A stretch of 64,000 nt of DNA from Schistocephalus solidus (GCA_017591395.1 WEDG01002564.1:1-64000); one strand, 5' to 3'. Shown: positions 44,756-58,499, counted from the stretch's first letter. Translations and numbers: made by a program. The notes: generated from the letters alone by a model not told the origin.

Positions 44756-46654
44756 GTTTGCACAAGAAATATGCTTTCTCCAATGGTGAATTATTAATTG
44801 CATACTAAAGAATTAGGCCGTGTTTAAAGCAGAAGCCACAAGACAGACGTTACTTGTCCCCCTTTACAATATTTTCATGATGAATGACCTATCGTATGCG
44901 TTTCGCTGAATAAAATATCGCAAAAGCGTAAGTAAATTATCTGAAAACTTTTTTCAGAATGAATTGAGGTGACTAGGGGTAACTGCCCTTCTCTTCCCCA
45001 TAAGGAGTTCTTTAACAACAAGCAAATCAACTATTTAAGAGTACAATTAAACCTTACCCCATTTGCAACAGCCGATGAGGAGCAGACGTGATGCCATTCA
45101 CGTGAAGATTGCCCCCATTGAAATGGAGTAAGAAGACGCAAAATATATATTTTTTATACACCTTAGGTTTTGTCCAATGAAGCCAGAATGAACTCTTAAA
45201 TTACACATAAAGTTTATTTCTTTTAGATATTCGAATCTGAGAAGAAATTACAGCACACAGTTTTAAGGAATTTTTCCAGTTCGTTGCATACGGCAATTTA
45301 CATAGAAACTACTTACAGGTTTCAGGAGGCCTGTTGACGCTTTATTCGACATAATTACTCCCTACCCCACATCATACTTGTCTGGAACGTTCTTCCTGCA
45401 GGTGTTATACTACCATGGAAAACAGTTGTATTTGGGTATAGATCGGACTAAATGCCCTTCCAACGTGTAAGAAAGGACCAAAATCTTGTAGATATGCTTT
45501 GATTAAGCTTTTCCAAACTTGGATGTACGCTTTTACACTATTAATTTTCTCACTTTTCTCGCTATCAGGCAGGAAATGAGTGCAAACTTTCCAACCCAAG
45601 CTTAATAAATATACAAATTAAACGCTATTGAATTAATATCAGTAACTATGTTTAAACAATACGTTCTTTAATTGTCCATGGTTTTTTCAAACCCTCACGT
45701 GCTCTTTCCACCGAATCTGCCGAAACATATCAAAAAAGGGAGGAAAACGATTAATTCACGGGGTATTCCGAGTTATATTTTCTATCACTACACATGAGTA
45801 GAGATATCACATCTCTGTTTCTTAGCCTGTTACAGGAAACGAGTCGAACTAGCTGCTAAGTGATGGACTTGATAAGGTCATTCGAGCTTGTTCATACAAC
45901 CTGAATCAAGGATACACGCGCAGCCATTAAAGCTGTGAAGGTTCGGCGCGTGTGCTTCCTAAAGGCTTGATACCTCGATAGGGACATTGCCAGTGGTTCT
46001 GAGAATGGTTTCAATGTAAGATCTTTTCCGCTGTTAGTTTGTTAACTAAGGTCACTTGATTCCGTAACCGGCAGCACAGGTATAGCTAAAGACTCAGGTA
46101 CGTCATTGACCGATTTTATACCAATGTATGCTTAATATTATTACACAGTTATCCATCAAGGTCAATGGATTTTGACTGAAATATTCATAAGGAAAGTTTA
46201 TCCCGAAGAATTCACTTCAAGTTAGTGAATTAATTTCTAAGGAGATTAGAAAGCTAAAGTTTGTTACTAGTTAATCCCATCCTTCGCAGTGTCTATAAGA
46301 AGATCTATTAAAAACAAGTTATTATTCACGCCAACTGTTAATAAACTGCCTGTTCTATAAAATATTGGTTTTCAACCTCAGCAGATGGACAGGTGAGGCA
46401 GAGGACTTGCCGGGCGTATTGTTTTGCATTGCACTTTTTCAAAGGAGGATTCTTGAAGACCAAAGTGGTTGAAATATATCGCCGAAAATACTAGTATGAA
46501 AATGGCTACCTCGCTTCTGTTCCTTACTTTTACTTGAGACAGTCAGTTTTTAAAGGCCATAATTCCTTACAAAGTGTGCTTACGCGAACAGTCAGGCAAC
46601 TAAAATTCTTTTTCTACCGCTCTTACCAACTGATTTCTGAAAATTACCTTTTAA
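44756..46654. other. stretch without recognisable gene
   Basis: This is AT-rich sequence with short frames only (such as 45599-45405, -, 64 codons). No RNA gene, repeat or element was recognised. Confidence 0.45.
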
Positions 46655-46850
46655 AAATCCCGAACAGGTACGACATCATTTCGACTTGCCTCATACGACA
46701 GTTCGACCATCGATTTCGATTATGCCCACCGTATACACCACACCAGGGTGGTGCAGGGACGGTGACTTGCGCTGGATTGTATTGAGATTAAACTTTTGCT
46801 GCACTTTCTGTTACACTTCTCACTGGGCTCAAGGTCAAGACAGAGTCAAT
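46655..46850 (-). repeat. GC-rich dispersed repeat, copy 4 (inverted)
   Basis: Read on the minus strand it has GCGCAAGTCACCGTCCCTGCA with CCACCCT, then TATACGGTGGGCAT, then GATGGTCGAACTGTCGTAT. These match 145-225 closely. The part before it (TTGACTCTGTCTTGACC) also aligns. It is the clearest partner of the copy at the window start. Confidence 0.78.
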
Positions 46851-49800
46851 AACACCGGAGATACAGTTCACACGTAGCTCATACATCTCATACAGCTCAC
46901 TCAACAAGGTCTAGTTGCACCTACTGATGTGGGATGCGATTCCACACCATTTACCCGAGGTATTTTCTCTTAACAGGCAATAAGTGTAATAAAGCTCCAA
47001 GAGCAGACGTAAGATTGTCTGCGTGATCTGCTATCTTAATGCCGTGAACATGAAAAAGACAATTATTTAAAATCCCGGCTACTTAGTCGTTTTATTAACT
47101 CCGAACTATTAGTGTAACCCGAGGTGTGCCTTGGAGAGTACCAAGTTATGATTGTGTTTCCGGTAAAGAGAGGTGATGCAGATATGTGATGCAGAAAACT
47201 TTATTCAATATGCCATAGTTAGATCCCTTTGATAATTTATCAGGCCAGGCGTGAAAGGTGAAAATTGCTACAAATGACTCCTTGACTGACACTTCATATA
47301 TTCTGCCACGATGGAGAAACAGTCGTTCCACTCTCGCATTAATTGTGTGACTCTTTCCGTATGTTCCATCGTGTGCGTTGTTGCCCACACGACACTTATA
47401 TTGCCAGTTCTTTTCCGTCATATGTGGACGTAAATAAAAGACTCCAGATATTATTAGCAGAACGGGTCTATTTTGGGTATTTTCCAGGCAACATTTTGGG
47501 CACCTCCATGCATCCATCTGTCAGTTAAGCCGCATCTTCTTGATGAAAAATTTTAAAGAATAACATTTTTCAGAATCATATTGATGTCGTTTTAGTTAAT
47601 TCTTCACAGTTTATAAACGCTTTTAACAATTAATTGACAAGCTCTTAGAGGAGGTTCCCCAACAAAGGGGAACATAGGTCTTAAGCCGGTCGCACCAACA
47701 GTGTAGAGAATAACACATATAATGGCCCAATCAGATAGTTCTACTGGAGTCCTGCTGAGCTAATGGCTTTAAGCCCATCTAGAATAACTCACTGGACTGG
47801 TTTAATTTCGTGCACTTCATCGATAAAACAGTAAATAACCGATTTGGACAAAAGCATGGTTTTATAATATGAGATGGTTACAATACCGAACTAAAACACT
47901 CACAAATAAACAGGTTCAAGAGCACAATCAGTAATGTAATGTCACTCTACGCAGGAACAAAAGAGAGGATTTAAACAAACAATAAGGAAGTTGGGGAACA
48001 AGAAAAAGAAGCAATTATCCAAACAAGACGATTAGATATAAAAAAATGGTTAACAGTGTTGATGAATGTAAAAATGTCTTATGAAGGGCAGTACCGTTAC
48101 TGCAAGACTAACCGATCTTGAGACAGTAAGTCTAGTGTGGTTAGTAAGTCAATATTTATGCTACACCCAAATGAGCGGTAGTGTGATAACAGGAGAACAG
48201 ACCAGCAAACGTATAAACGGTATGAAACACTCTTTTAGTAACTATTTACATATTATCTTATTTTGTCTAAAAAAGAAAATGATGTCTGATGTTTCGTTTT
48301 ATGTGTCGCACGATGTACACTTGTGTTATTTTCCGTTTAATACCATGTCTTACCGAGTCTGCTCTTGGTGAGGATGTACCGTCCAACCAATTCAAGCAAG
48401 CGGACAACCGACTATCGAAATCAAATCCTTATTGCAACTCCATAGAGTAACTATTTGAGCTGTCGTTAATTAGAACCAGAACCGAATTGTTGGCAGCATC
48501 TTACACGAAACAGATGGTGGTCTCCGACAGAAATAAGTGGGCATCTGTTTCACACACAGAGCCTTTGTAAGTAAGTTTGTCCTAAAAGAAGCGCAGAAAA
48601 TGAGAGGTCCCTTTTATGTAGGCGCTGTGCCGGCAAAACAGTGTATTTGTTTTTGATCTTGCTACTAGAAGACCAAAAATATTATGGGCAAATGCACGTG
48701 AGCGTTTGCAAACATCTGCCAATACTACTAACAACATACTTGTGCACGGTGTTGCACGGTGCAACTAGTGCACTAGTGCAACTAAGGTTTCCTCATAAAC
48801 CAAACGTTTTTGCAATGAGGTATTCGATTATAAATCGTTATCTAATTTTCCGTAGTACGAGTTAATTAGGGCTGACCATAAAACCTGTCAAGCTATTTTC
48901 GGCTGCGCTATCTAAGAGAACAGTGGTGCATGGAAATATCTGATGCGAAAATATTTTTTGCTGATGACTTAAATAAAATTCCGCGAACTGAAGTGAAGTG
49001 TGCAGTTTCATTCAAAATATCTACATTTTATCCTAACATTTTGCTAAATTCTGAGTATCAGTTGTTTTGGGGATCTTCTGCGCGTTCGTGGAAATTTACT
49101 TATCACTTGTAGAAAGAGGAATCCAGGTAATTTCTCGTTATCGTTTCTAAGATAAGGTCTTGGAAAAATGTTCTGAACTTAATCTTCTGCTCTATCTGAA
49201 AGATATTGGAACTAAACTACCAAGGGGCTAATGATCTCAGAAAGTTTTTGAACCACTTTCATAAGTAGACGTATTTCCGTCTCCGATGAGAGCTAAAAGA
49301 TTGGGCATCAAACGTTTGGAGCTCAAAAAGAGTCAACAGAGCACAGACTGACGCATTCCTATCAATGTTTCTATTCTTTCCGTTTCCAAGCGAAATTTTT
49401 GTTTTCATATGCAAGAGGGTAAGCATAAAACCATTTGCAATTTCATAACAACGCAACGGAGGAGCATACACTCACGCTGATTACAAATTTCGGTACGACA
49501 TAACAAAAGGTTGCCCTTCCATTTAACCTCAAGGCCACCTGAAATACTGGCGAATATTTATTCATGTTTTCCACCCAAATTTCCAACAGTCGATAATGCA
49601 TTGCCAGACGGTTATAAAGCTGATCTCCCACAGGTGACTTATACTGGCAAACGTAAGCGCCAAACTAAAATAATTACACTTGAGCCCTGGTTATCGAATG
49701 TTGTACCAATCCTACGCTGATTTACCATCTGTAGTGCGCTTTAACTAAGACCTGTAGATGTAGGGCAGCTGTAGACAAAATGGTGTCAGCACCGACACCA

Positions 49801-50299
49801 GCAGTAAACGATATGACAAACCAGATGCCAGAGCAGTGAGACTGTAAAACCGCCAGATAACTCCGTCATCAACAGGAGTAATTGAAGGAAGTTTAGTTGG
49901 AAACCCGGCTAAACCAGGCTATGCTTTTTGTCGTTTATTGCAGTATAGGAAAAGGCAAAGAAATAACAACTGTTTAAATACAAAGTATCAAATAAAACGT
50001 TCAGAGTTTCGTTTTTGCGTCTTTTCCATTGAAAGTTTCGTTCCAGCCCCTGGTAACACGGTTATTTTGCGGGGTTAGGTTGTAATGGCAAATGAAATTA
50101 AGAATAACCTGTCAAAATATAGTTCAGTCATTCGCCGCATAAATAAGAAGCCTTGAGAAGTTAAACCTGCCTGGGCTAGTCTGCTTAAGGGTAACTCACT
50201 TGAGAATCACGATATATTGAGTAAAGCCACAAGGTAATGGCCATTTTCCGATAACGTGTGGAAGGGGGAAGAGCGAAATGAAGACAGGAAGAACCCAGC
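46851..50299. other. long stretch without recognisable gene
   Basis: A 123-codon minus frame (47517-47146) has two Cys pairs near its start (CPKCC) but no family I recognise. A small plus frame ending at 49720 follows an acceptor-like CCAAATTTCCAACAG. Neither has enough support. A cluster of short palindromes is at 48742-48783. Confidence 0.4.
48742..48783. repeat. cluster of short direct and inverted repeats
   Basis: TGCACGGTG occurs twice, and the palindrome GTGCACTAGTGCAAC follows, with AACTAGTGC / ACTAGTGC repeats. It is dense local symmetry within about 40 bases, without coding context. Confidence 0.5.
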
Positions 50300-51850
50300 A
50301 TTGCCAAAATGTAGGGTGTTCCAAAAATTCACAAAAATGTTACCACCCCTGTGACCGATAGTTACCTTAATCGGTGCACCCTGCATAAATATAGCCAAGT
50401 GGCTATTTCATCAACTAAATCCACTTACAAGAACTCTGATTCAAAAGGTTTTCTAGACAAACTGAAAGGAGTCACAATTACACCTAACGAAATAATGGTT
50501 TCATTCGATGGGGTCTCGCTCTTCACCTCGATCCCTCTGGATTTAGCGAGACGCTGCACCAAAGAACTACTTCAGGCCTACATTACTGATGTGCCCGCCG
50601 AAGCTTTACCCCAACTACTAGATCGCTGTCTAGAAACGAATTTTTCTATCTCTGGTTAATGCTTTCAACACCTTAAAGGAGCTCCTTTGGGGTCACCCAT
50701 ATCCGGCTTTCTGGCAAAGGCCGTAATGCAGAAATTTGAATCGATAGCTCTTCCTACAGTTGAACAAAAACTATGGCTTCGCTACGTTTATGACACATTT
50801 TTCATCATCAAGAGGAAACACTTAGACCTCCTCCACAAATCCGAACTAAACATTATCAGGAATTGAATTCACGTTCAAAACAGAGACCGATGGACAACTC
50901 CCATTTCTGGATGTCCCGTACAACGAAAAACGGATATATCACTCCAGACATCAGTTATTCGCAAAAAAACCTATTCTGAGGTCATCTTTCACTTTGAGAG
51001 TAAACACCCCGTCTCTCACAAAAGGAGTTCTGTCTATAGTCTCCTAAATCGAGTCCAAACACCCGGCTCTGATGAAGAAGGTTATCAGGCAGAAATTAAA
51101 TACCTCTTTAAGTTCTTCTCCAAAATGGATACCCACGTGACTTCGTACATCAATGTCTAAAGCGACAAGAAGCCAAACAGAAAGGTATTTCAGAAGACAC
51201 GGCTACTCAGGCAGCAACACCAATGACCTGGCAAACTCTCCCATACGTGAAACATGTATTCGAACTTGTCGAAAGAAAAGTAAGAAAACACCAGATACAA
51301 GTAGCACACCACCCCGCATCTACCTTACAATCACAGCTTGTACACCCTAAGGACAGGATTGGCTATCTTGATAGAAAAGGTGTTGTATACAAAATCCCAT
51401 ATTCCAGTTGTGATGTCATTTATTGTGGGCAAACTGGGAAATCCGTCTCAACCCGCATACACGAACACCTGTTAGCGGTCAGTTGACGAGACCACCTATA
51501 CCAGGTGACCATGCAGACACCGAACAATAGGCATGAATTCGCATGAAAGCGCACTCGAATGGTAGGCACCTGCCGAATGAGAAAATGATGCGAATTCCTG
51601 GAAAAAATGCACTCAGATGAGACATGCATAAATCGGCATATCGATTTCGATGCCACATTCAAAATCCTCAAGGACAAGTTCAAATGCGCAGGGCCAATCA
51701 TGACGGGATGACAAACTGCACTAAACGCGTATTGGCGCAAACATCGCCCTACCGTAGAATCTTCTGTTAGACACGGTTAACTAGTTAATTGTTCTTGTAC
51801 ACATCACAAAGTCTGATGACGAGCTGTGACACCAGTTTCGAAAAGTTACG
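50300..51850 (+). mobile_element. Penelope-like element 2 (decayed, 5'-truncated)
   Basis: It starts at GVPKIHKNVTTPV (about 50312). Then come SFDGVSLFTSIPLDLARR (50499-50552, motif A) and HLKGAPLGSPISGFLAKAVMQ (50669-50730). The active site at 50783-50794 reads Y-V-Y-D where YVDD is expected. Next are a FESKHPVSHKRSS block and, at 51223-51486, the GIY-YIG endonuclease with GVVYKIPYSSCDVIYCGQTG and TRIHEH. After a frameshift comes CINRHIDFDATF (about 51625). The 3' end includes TCTGATGACGAGCTG and TTCGAAAAG. The N-terminal DKG region is absent. It is inactive. Confidence 0.9.
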
Positions 51851-52977
51851 CATTAAATTTTGTATTTTCCCACAGAAGTTAATCGCTTCTAATGAAATAT
51901 CTTGGAATGCCTGTATTTAAATACAAATATTTATGTAAAAATGCTAAAACGAACTCTTTCTGGTGGTTTTTATATCACTGGCTTGTTGAAACTGCTTTCG
52001 TAGCTTCGCATATTTCTCAATGTTTTGTGCGGAATGTATTTCAAGTTTTAGTTTGGCGGTGGAAGCGCCAGTTGCTGCCACAGTACGAAACATTTACATG
52101 CCTAATCGTAAAAATGCCAAAAAATTAGTTTGATTGTGTGTTTGGTCAAGATTTTGGCCTTTCTGGCTGGGAAGCAGGGTTAGCACTATTACCGAGGGTC
52201 AAGTGATGATGCAAAAGTCTTAATTTAAATGTACTGCGCAAACGAGGGAACTGCTACTGTAATAAAATATTCCATTTTAAACCACATACATTTAGAGTTG
52301 GCTTTCTTTGTTCATGGTTTACTTCCTCAAATGTTCTTACTCTAATACCATCTGCCGGGATAGTTTTTTGCCTCCCTGAAGCTCCAAGCCCCAGTTTAAC
52401 CAGATGGAAAGAAAGTGCATGGTATTTTGTCACGGTTGAGGGTTTCTGTGGAAAGTACCGGCCGATTCGGTCGAAATAGGAGTATTAGGGGTTGCTAGTG
52501 CTGCTTCTGAGACCAGCAGCAAAGATAACCTTTAAACCACTTGCGTCATTAACGTCTGGCATGGCTGCAACCTCAGCAGAAAAGGGAAAATAGAAACAGG
52601 GTAGCCGATCAAAGGGACAAAGATCATTATGCGGGTTGTTGAAAATTCATCTTTGTCTTCTGGAGAACAAGACTTGGCTGCGACTAGAAGCAATACCACG
52701 GTATAGGAAAAATTTAACGGAGGAGTGGTATCTACAGAGTTAAATATTGCGAAGGAAACTGATACTGAGTGGGAAAAATGTTCATGAGACTTAATTTTGT
52801 GTATTCGGGAAGGGGTTTTAAGCTCTAATCGAGAAAAAAATCTAAAAGGCTACTTTTAATTGGTAACATAAAAGGAAAAGGATAGTCTAATATAGTTTTT
52901 TCTATCAAATTGCTAACTAATTATATCGATTTCCGTAGAAAACTACCTTTTACTTAACAGCATTCTGACTAAGACTA
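51851..52977. other. stretch without recognisable gene
   Basis: Short frames only, with no family, RNA gene or repeat recognised. Confidence 0.45.
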
Positions 52978-53187
52978 TTGTTAAAGAGGTTGACTAACAA
53001 GACTTATTCCATCTTTCCTCTACAAATATTCTCAGAGGACATGCTTTTACCCTATCTGTGCCTCAAAGGAAGATTGGACTTGAAAAAGCATTCTTTCTCT
53101 AACCCTGTAGTGGAGCCATGGGATAACCTGCCCGAAACTATTTTAAGGTCTCAGTCTGCGGAAAAATTCGAACGATGCCTTGACTAA
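52978..53187 (+). mobile_element. LINE reverse transcriptase C-terminal fragment
   Basis: The frame ends RLDLKKHSFSNPVVEPWDNLPETIL…AEKFERCLD, which fits the C-terminal motif of CR1/jockey-type LINEs: R..LRK.sFs.RVV..WN.LPe.vv…FK..LD. Nothing upstream extends the match, so it is a severely 5'-truncated insertion. Orientation is opposite to the other LINEs in the window. Confidence 0.7.
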
Positions 53188-54829
53188 CGCGTGGTGCAGC
53201 AACAGGCGGACAAAGTGAATCTATAACCCTCGAAACCAATGAACATATGTGAAAAAATGTTTGCACTCAATATAAACTTTAATTTCTTTATATTGTTGCT
53301 AATTCTTTCGATTTTTATGCGGCAAATAGACAGTTAAAAGGCGTTAGCCTATTGCCCTCAAAAACACCGAACTGAAAAAAAAGAGTAGAGATTAAAACCA
53401 AGCGGAAGGGGGAATTGCTGATTTTTTCCAGCATCTATCAGCTAGAACCCGGTATGAGGCTTGGGTATATAGGCGTCCCAGGAAGTTTGCTTCACACCAA
53501 GCAAGTAAGAGTAAAGAGCTTGACCGTTTTTATCATCATTTGCTTGACATCATGGCTCTCATTCAAGTAACATTTACGTTATGATTTGTATTTTCTTCGT
53601 AAATAAAGGATTCATAAAACCCTACGATACGGAAATCAAGGTTATTCTGAGGAGAAAACCATCTCGAATAAGTTCTGTCTTTACCAAGAAGACGTAATAA
53701 CCTCGAGAATGGGGCATTTTTACACAGCATTCGGGCGTTTAAAAGGTTAAGCTGCTCCATCTTCTAACTAACAAGAGGCCGATGATCATAATGAGTTGCT
53801 CACACACTAGTTTAACTTAAAAAAACAATGTCCTAATGGTTAAACTCAGCCAACAGATAGATGACAACTGCGTCCTCCGTCACTAAAGTAAAGGTTTCAA
53901 GAACCGGTCGTAAATAAGCAATTTATTCTTGGTTGGATGACACCGTTCGTTTTCGGTCTTTTTCAATCAAATGAATTGAGCTTGCTCCTTGGGACTTAGG
54001 GCAGAATGCTAATAAGCTGTGGCATCTGCGCGTTAAAATGATCGCACTTCTTGGTAACTTTTACAATGACCATTTTCTCTGGGCAAGTTCTATATAGCCT
54101 CCCAACAGCTCTTACCTATATAGCGCTTTTTCAAATGCTAAAAGTCCACTGTACTGAACAAGCTTGCATCAGTCCAGCCAAGCGATATCGAAATCACCTG
54201 ACACGCCAGATGAGTGGAGTTTACGGATGTGCTGATAACATTCTCCATCACGCGAGCCGCTGTTGGGAAATTTCACATTCAATGGAAAGGGGACTATTTT
54301 AGCTGCAGGGTGTGTATGTATGCATAATATAGAAGGCTGGATTACAAGAAATTGACTACCGCACGCAACTTCCTTCGGCGAAACGCTACTAGCGTGGATA
54401 TGCTATTCCTTCTGGTCACCATGATGATTTACCCACCAAAATAATGAGTCTAAGGACACCAGAACGACAAGCATTCCTCTTGAGATACCCTCAGCTATAA
54501 TTGAAATGCTGATATGCGTTCTAGAGTAGGATACACAACTTAAGGGAGAATGTAGTATCGGTCATTGCATGGCATATTCCTTTAATATTTCACTTACGCC
54601 AAGATGCCAAACTTCGATTGCTGTTCTTTTTGGTCAGCTGCAAAAACAACACTGGGCAAAAATTTATACTGAATCAGCATTCATTTTTTATATTACTCTT
54701 CAATATCCATATAAATACAAATATGTTTTATAGAAAATGAAAGTACAACATATCCTTAATGTACTTACTTGATATCCAATCACATCTTTTTTTCAAAATA
54801 TATACTCTAAGAAAGGCTATATTTTTGTT
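53188..54829. other. stretch without recognisable gene
   Basis: This is AT-rich sequence. Frames of up to 83 codons (54051-54302) show no recognisable content. Confidence 0.45.
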
Positions 54830-55350
54830 TTAGAAAAACGTTTCTCGTTCGGAACTATTTCAACAGAATAGAGTGCGACTTCAAAAAGCATCGTACATAC
54901 CCGTTTGTAAACGCATCTTATGAAGCATACAACGTAGTCCACAGCCCATGAGTGCTATAAAGCATCCTTGAAGGGCATAGCTGAATGCAAAATTTCCTAT
55001 ACATCTTTAAACCATAGAACTTGCATAATGAAAGCCCGAAACGCAAGTGTAACGGCAAACGAACTCAAAATTTTCAATGAATTTTAAAAACTCTGTTGCA
55101 ACACACAATTTGAGGAAAACGAGATTTTCAACCAAATAATTGCAAAATAGAACTTTTTGTTGACGGTTCTCTAAAATATAGTTCAATTCCTAGGGGAACT
55201 GGAAATTAGTAAAAAAATTGCTTAAACGGTAATTGTGTAAATTTTATGATTTGTATAGATGGTTAAAAAGAAAGGCATTCAAAAACCGGCATGCTTGCAA
55301 GCAAGTTTGGATTATACTGCGGTAAAATGAATACAACAACCCCACTTAAA
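54830..55350 (+). repeat. AT-rich diverged repeat, copy A
   Basis: It shares a series of words in the same order with 56345-56900: GTTTTAGAAA, TACAACGTAGTCCACAGCCC / TACAACATGTTCCACAACCC, GATGGTTAAAAAG / GATGGTAAAAAG, and GCAAG…GAATACAACAACC / GCAAG…GAATAGTACAACC. The similarity is weak but collinear over about 500 bases. The family is not recognised. Confidence 0.45.
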
Positions 55351-56344
55351 TAATGTTTTTCAAATCCAAAATGCATTTCTGAATTTTTGTTAATCATGGG
55401 ATGGGTAATTTGCAGTTTCTATGCTGTTGGTGTCTTAAACCTCACTGGGATTATTAAACCAACGTCCCTATCGGCCATGTCTTGGACATGACATGTGCAT
55501 TCAAATAAAATACTACGTGAATGGTTTCTTATGCTTTCCAAATTATGAGCGGATATGAATAGGTTAAGTTGATTTAGCTTGAGTTCAGACAGTGTAAAAT
55601 GCATCCAGGAGTTAATTCCTACAGCTTTAATCGTATTTCATAAATTTAATATTTTCAGGTTTATGAAAAACTGTACCAGTTGCAGAAAAAAATGGCTTGA
55701 GGTTGTACTGAGAACTTAAATTTTCCGAATGCATTTGTTTTCCGTGCCGTCGGTGGGTTTCTGTTGGAGGATACTGGGTGAATAGGTCTGTGGAAGAGAA
55801 CCCCTATACACCAGAATTTGCCATCAGAAGAGCCTGAATGACGAGATAAATTGGTAAAGTGGACAAAAGCGCATACAACGAGACAAAACTGAACTGCCTC
55901 TCTCAAGTTTTCTTACAACACGCCTCCTGCCAGCTAGCAGGGCAGCCGGCGTAAAATGAAGACAGGTTGGCGAATTGATCACATATATGGGATACGTTCG
56001 TACCTGGGCAAAATTCCTATTGCATATTACCTGCCCCCAGGTCTGTTTTCGTAGTTAGTGCAAACTGTGCACCATAGCAGGTGCTCGAACTTTGCAAACC
56101 TGCAGTTACAGCATAAGCGTCATCTCACGAAATGTCAACCGAAATTCTAAAATGCACTTTCGGCTCGAAAAATTACTTAAATGGGGCCATAATATTCATT
56201 ATAATATAGAATAATCCAAAAAGATTTCATTGATGGCAGTGTGTCGGCTTGTAAATGAGCTTAATTCCGGCCGCCTGCATGGACTATTTGTTCCTTGTAC
56301 TCATTTGGCAAGAAATAACAACGTCTCTAATCTTATACTTGAGG

Positions 56345-56900
56345 AAAGGATATCTTGTGGTTTTAGAAAGTTTTAAGTTCTGAGCTTTTTACGACTGTGG
56401 AATGTGCGTTCGTAAACCAGCCTATCTGTCTTTTTAAAAATGCTGCATCAAAAGTATACAACATGTTCCACAACCCTTGCAAAATTGTATGAACAGTATA
56501 GGGACGTCATGCTAAAAGCATAGAAAACTGCCTGAACGAATACAACCTGTAGCTTTAAAACTCTGAGAGCCATTGTAATGACAGATCTGGTTCAAAGTCA
56601 GTCGGAAATTTAAAACATCGTTTAGATCTGAAACTGTACGGTTTCTTCAAGTGCATCCTTTAAGATGTAATTTGCTACCAAATGAGTACAAGAACGAATA
56701 TGTTTGATCATTTTTTACATAAAAATATGTCTAAATTTAAGAGGGCAATGACGCTAAATGAGCTAAATGAACATTACTTAACTGGCAATTTTTATATATC
56801 ATAATCTTTGCAGATGGTAAAAAGTAAGCTCGCGCGTGGTGGAATTTTCCTGCAATTATGCTGCAAGAGAATGAATAGTACAACCATGTTTTATAATCTT
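56345..56900 (+). repeat. AT-rich diverged repeat, copy B
   Basis: This is the partner of 54830-55350, in the same orientation and about 1.5 kb downstream. No coding frame or promoter motif was recognised in it. Confidence 0.45.
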
Positions 56901-57750
56901 AAACGCATGAGTTATAAATTTTAATATAATATATGTTACATCTGAAAACTGTGCATCCTTGGTATGAACTAATCCAGCTGCTTTCAACTGAAAGATCGGA
57001 TTTTTTGCTATTGTGCCAAAAACGCACAAATAAGCAATTGCTAATTTTCTAGGGAATCAGGATTAACAGTTTTTTGCATCTCAATCAGATATGACGAAAG
57101 AACATATCGAATGAAAATATCTTGATGTCAGCATGGCGTGTATTGCGCAGATGCCAACTTTAAGCATATCCGTTGATGCGCAAATATGATTGGAGGCCAT
57201 ACGCAAAACGAAAAAGGAGAAATTGGAAGTAAGCGTAAATAATATGGTGTCATAAAAGCTAAATTTTATAAATGCTAAACAAACACACCTCACCTGCTGA
57301 AATTGAGTTTAGAATAAAATAGAGAAGCGTGAAATGAGACCCATTATTGGAAATCGAAGGAGGATTTATCACACTAGGGAAGCAATCTAAATTTCCAGTC
57401 AGAAGGTTGTAGCGCAACAGGTCCAAGTCATGCCGTCAGGCAGTCGCAATAACGTTCTGGACCTATTAAATTTCAGTTGGACGCTTCTAACCATTTGCAT
57501 TACTACCCGATTTCCCAGTAACCCTTTTCCTGCACCTCAATATCGGTGCTTTGCTAATATAAAGTAAACTTAAGAATCCCGCAACACAGACAATGTCACG
57601 CAGATAAAACTGTTATAACTGGAAGTCCACTTTCTATAATTGCCTTTCCCGGCTTACGAGAAAACATTCCTACAAAAATTAGCCTTGTAGATAGCACTTT
57701 TTCTAGACTGAAGAGTGAAATCACACAGATATAAAAGTACAGAACGTCCA
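56901..57750. other. stretch without recognisable gene
   Basis: AT-rich sequence before the inverted tail of the third Penelope-like element. Nothing coding was recognised. Confidence 0.45.
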
Positions 57751-57754
57751 GGAT

Positions 57755-58492
57755 GATGGGATTCACAGATTTCAGGAGAGTGTAAATTGCTCAACAGAAT
57801 AGGCTTGCATTGTCACTGACTTTTTTAGAAAGTATGGCAGGCTTTCCATTTTCAAGGCATATACTGCTAAAATCGATCAGTGTTTTCAATGACAGGCTGA
57901 ACGTGTCGGCCTTAGACTGATGGATTTTTTTCTCTCCTTCGCTGTCACGGCTTCTGTGTGGATGTTTGTGCAGCTTGATGGCCGCTGATGTTGGGCAGCT
58001 CCACATCGGTCGAGGGTGCTGGTAAGCATGTTACCTCTTCCGATGGGTTCACGCGGTGCAGCCTTCGCTTATTTGCCTTATTTTCGGCGTAACCATATTA
58101 TCTTGATCTGTACGCAAAAATGACGCAGAACTTTATAGGTGGTTGGAAGTTCTAGATGCCCGTTACTAAAGTTGGCATCTGAATACCATGTCTCAAGCGT
58201 AAGTCGTTCGGCCTTTGAGGTACCTCACCGATAGATGGTCACTCCATTAATGTCAAAAGTGTGGCCAGTCTCTCCAATATGATCTGCAAGCTGTGAGCTT
58301 GTGTCTAGCCTCCGAGCTGCCAGTTTTTGCTCATGTAGACGGGTTTACAATTATCGTCCAGTTTGCCCAACGTAGTTGCAGACCCCATCGTTACAACATA
58401 TTCGGTAGACAACTGCTGAGGATTCGGTAGGGGGCAGTCTGTCCTTGGATTGGATAACTCGGCGTCGAATGGTCACCTGAGTTCAATGGGCT
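57755..58492 (-). mobile_element. Penelope-like element 3, inverted 3' fragment
   Basis: Read on the minus strand it is collinear with about 60776-61500. It has a GIY-YIG start (PTESSAVVYRICCNDGVCNY, then VGQTGR) at about 58450-58370, then LADHIGETGHTF and a LTLETWYSDANFSNGH block. After these comes the terminal repeat with CACCCTCGACCG. At 58492 it meets the forward element head to head. An inverted extra piece of the same element at the 5' side is a known feature of Penelope-like elements. Confidence 0.88.
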
Positions 58493-58499
58493 ATGCCTA

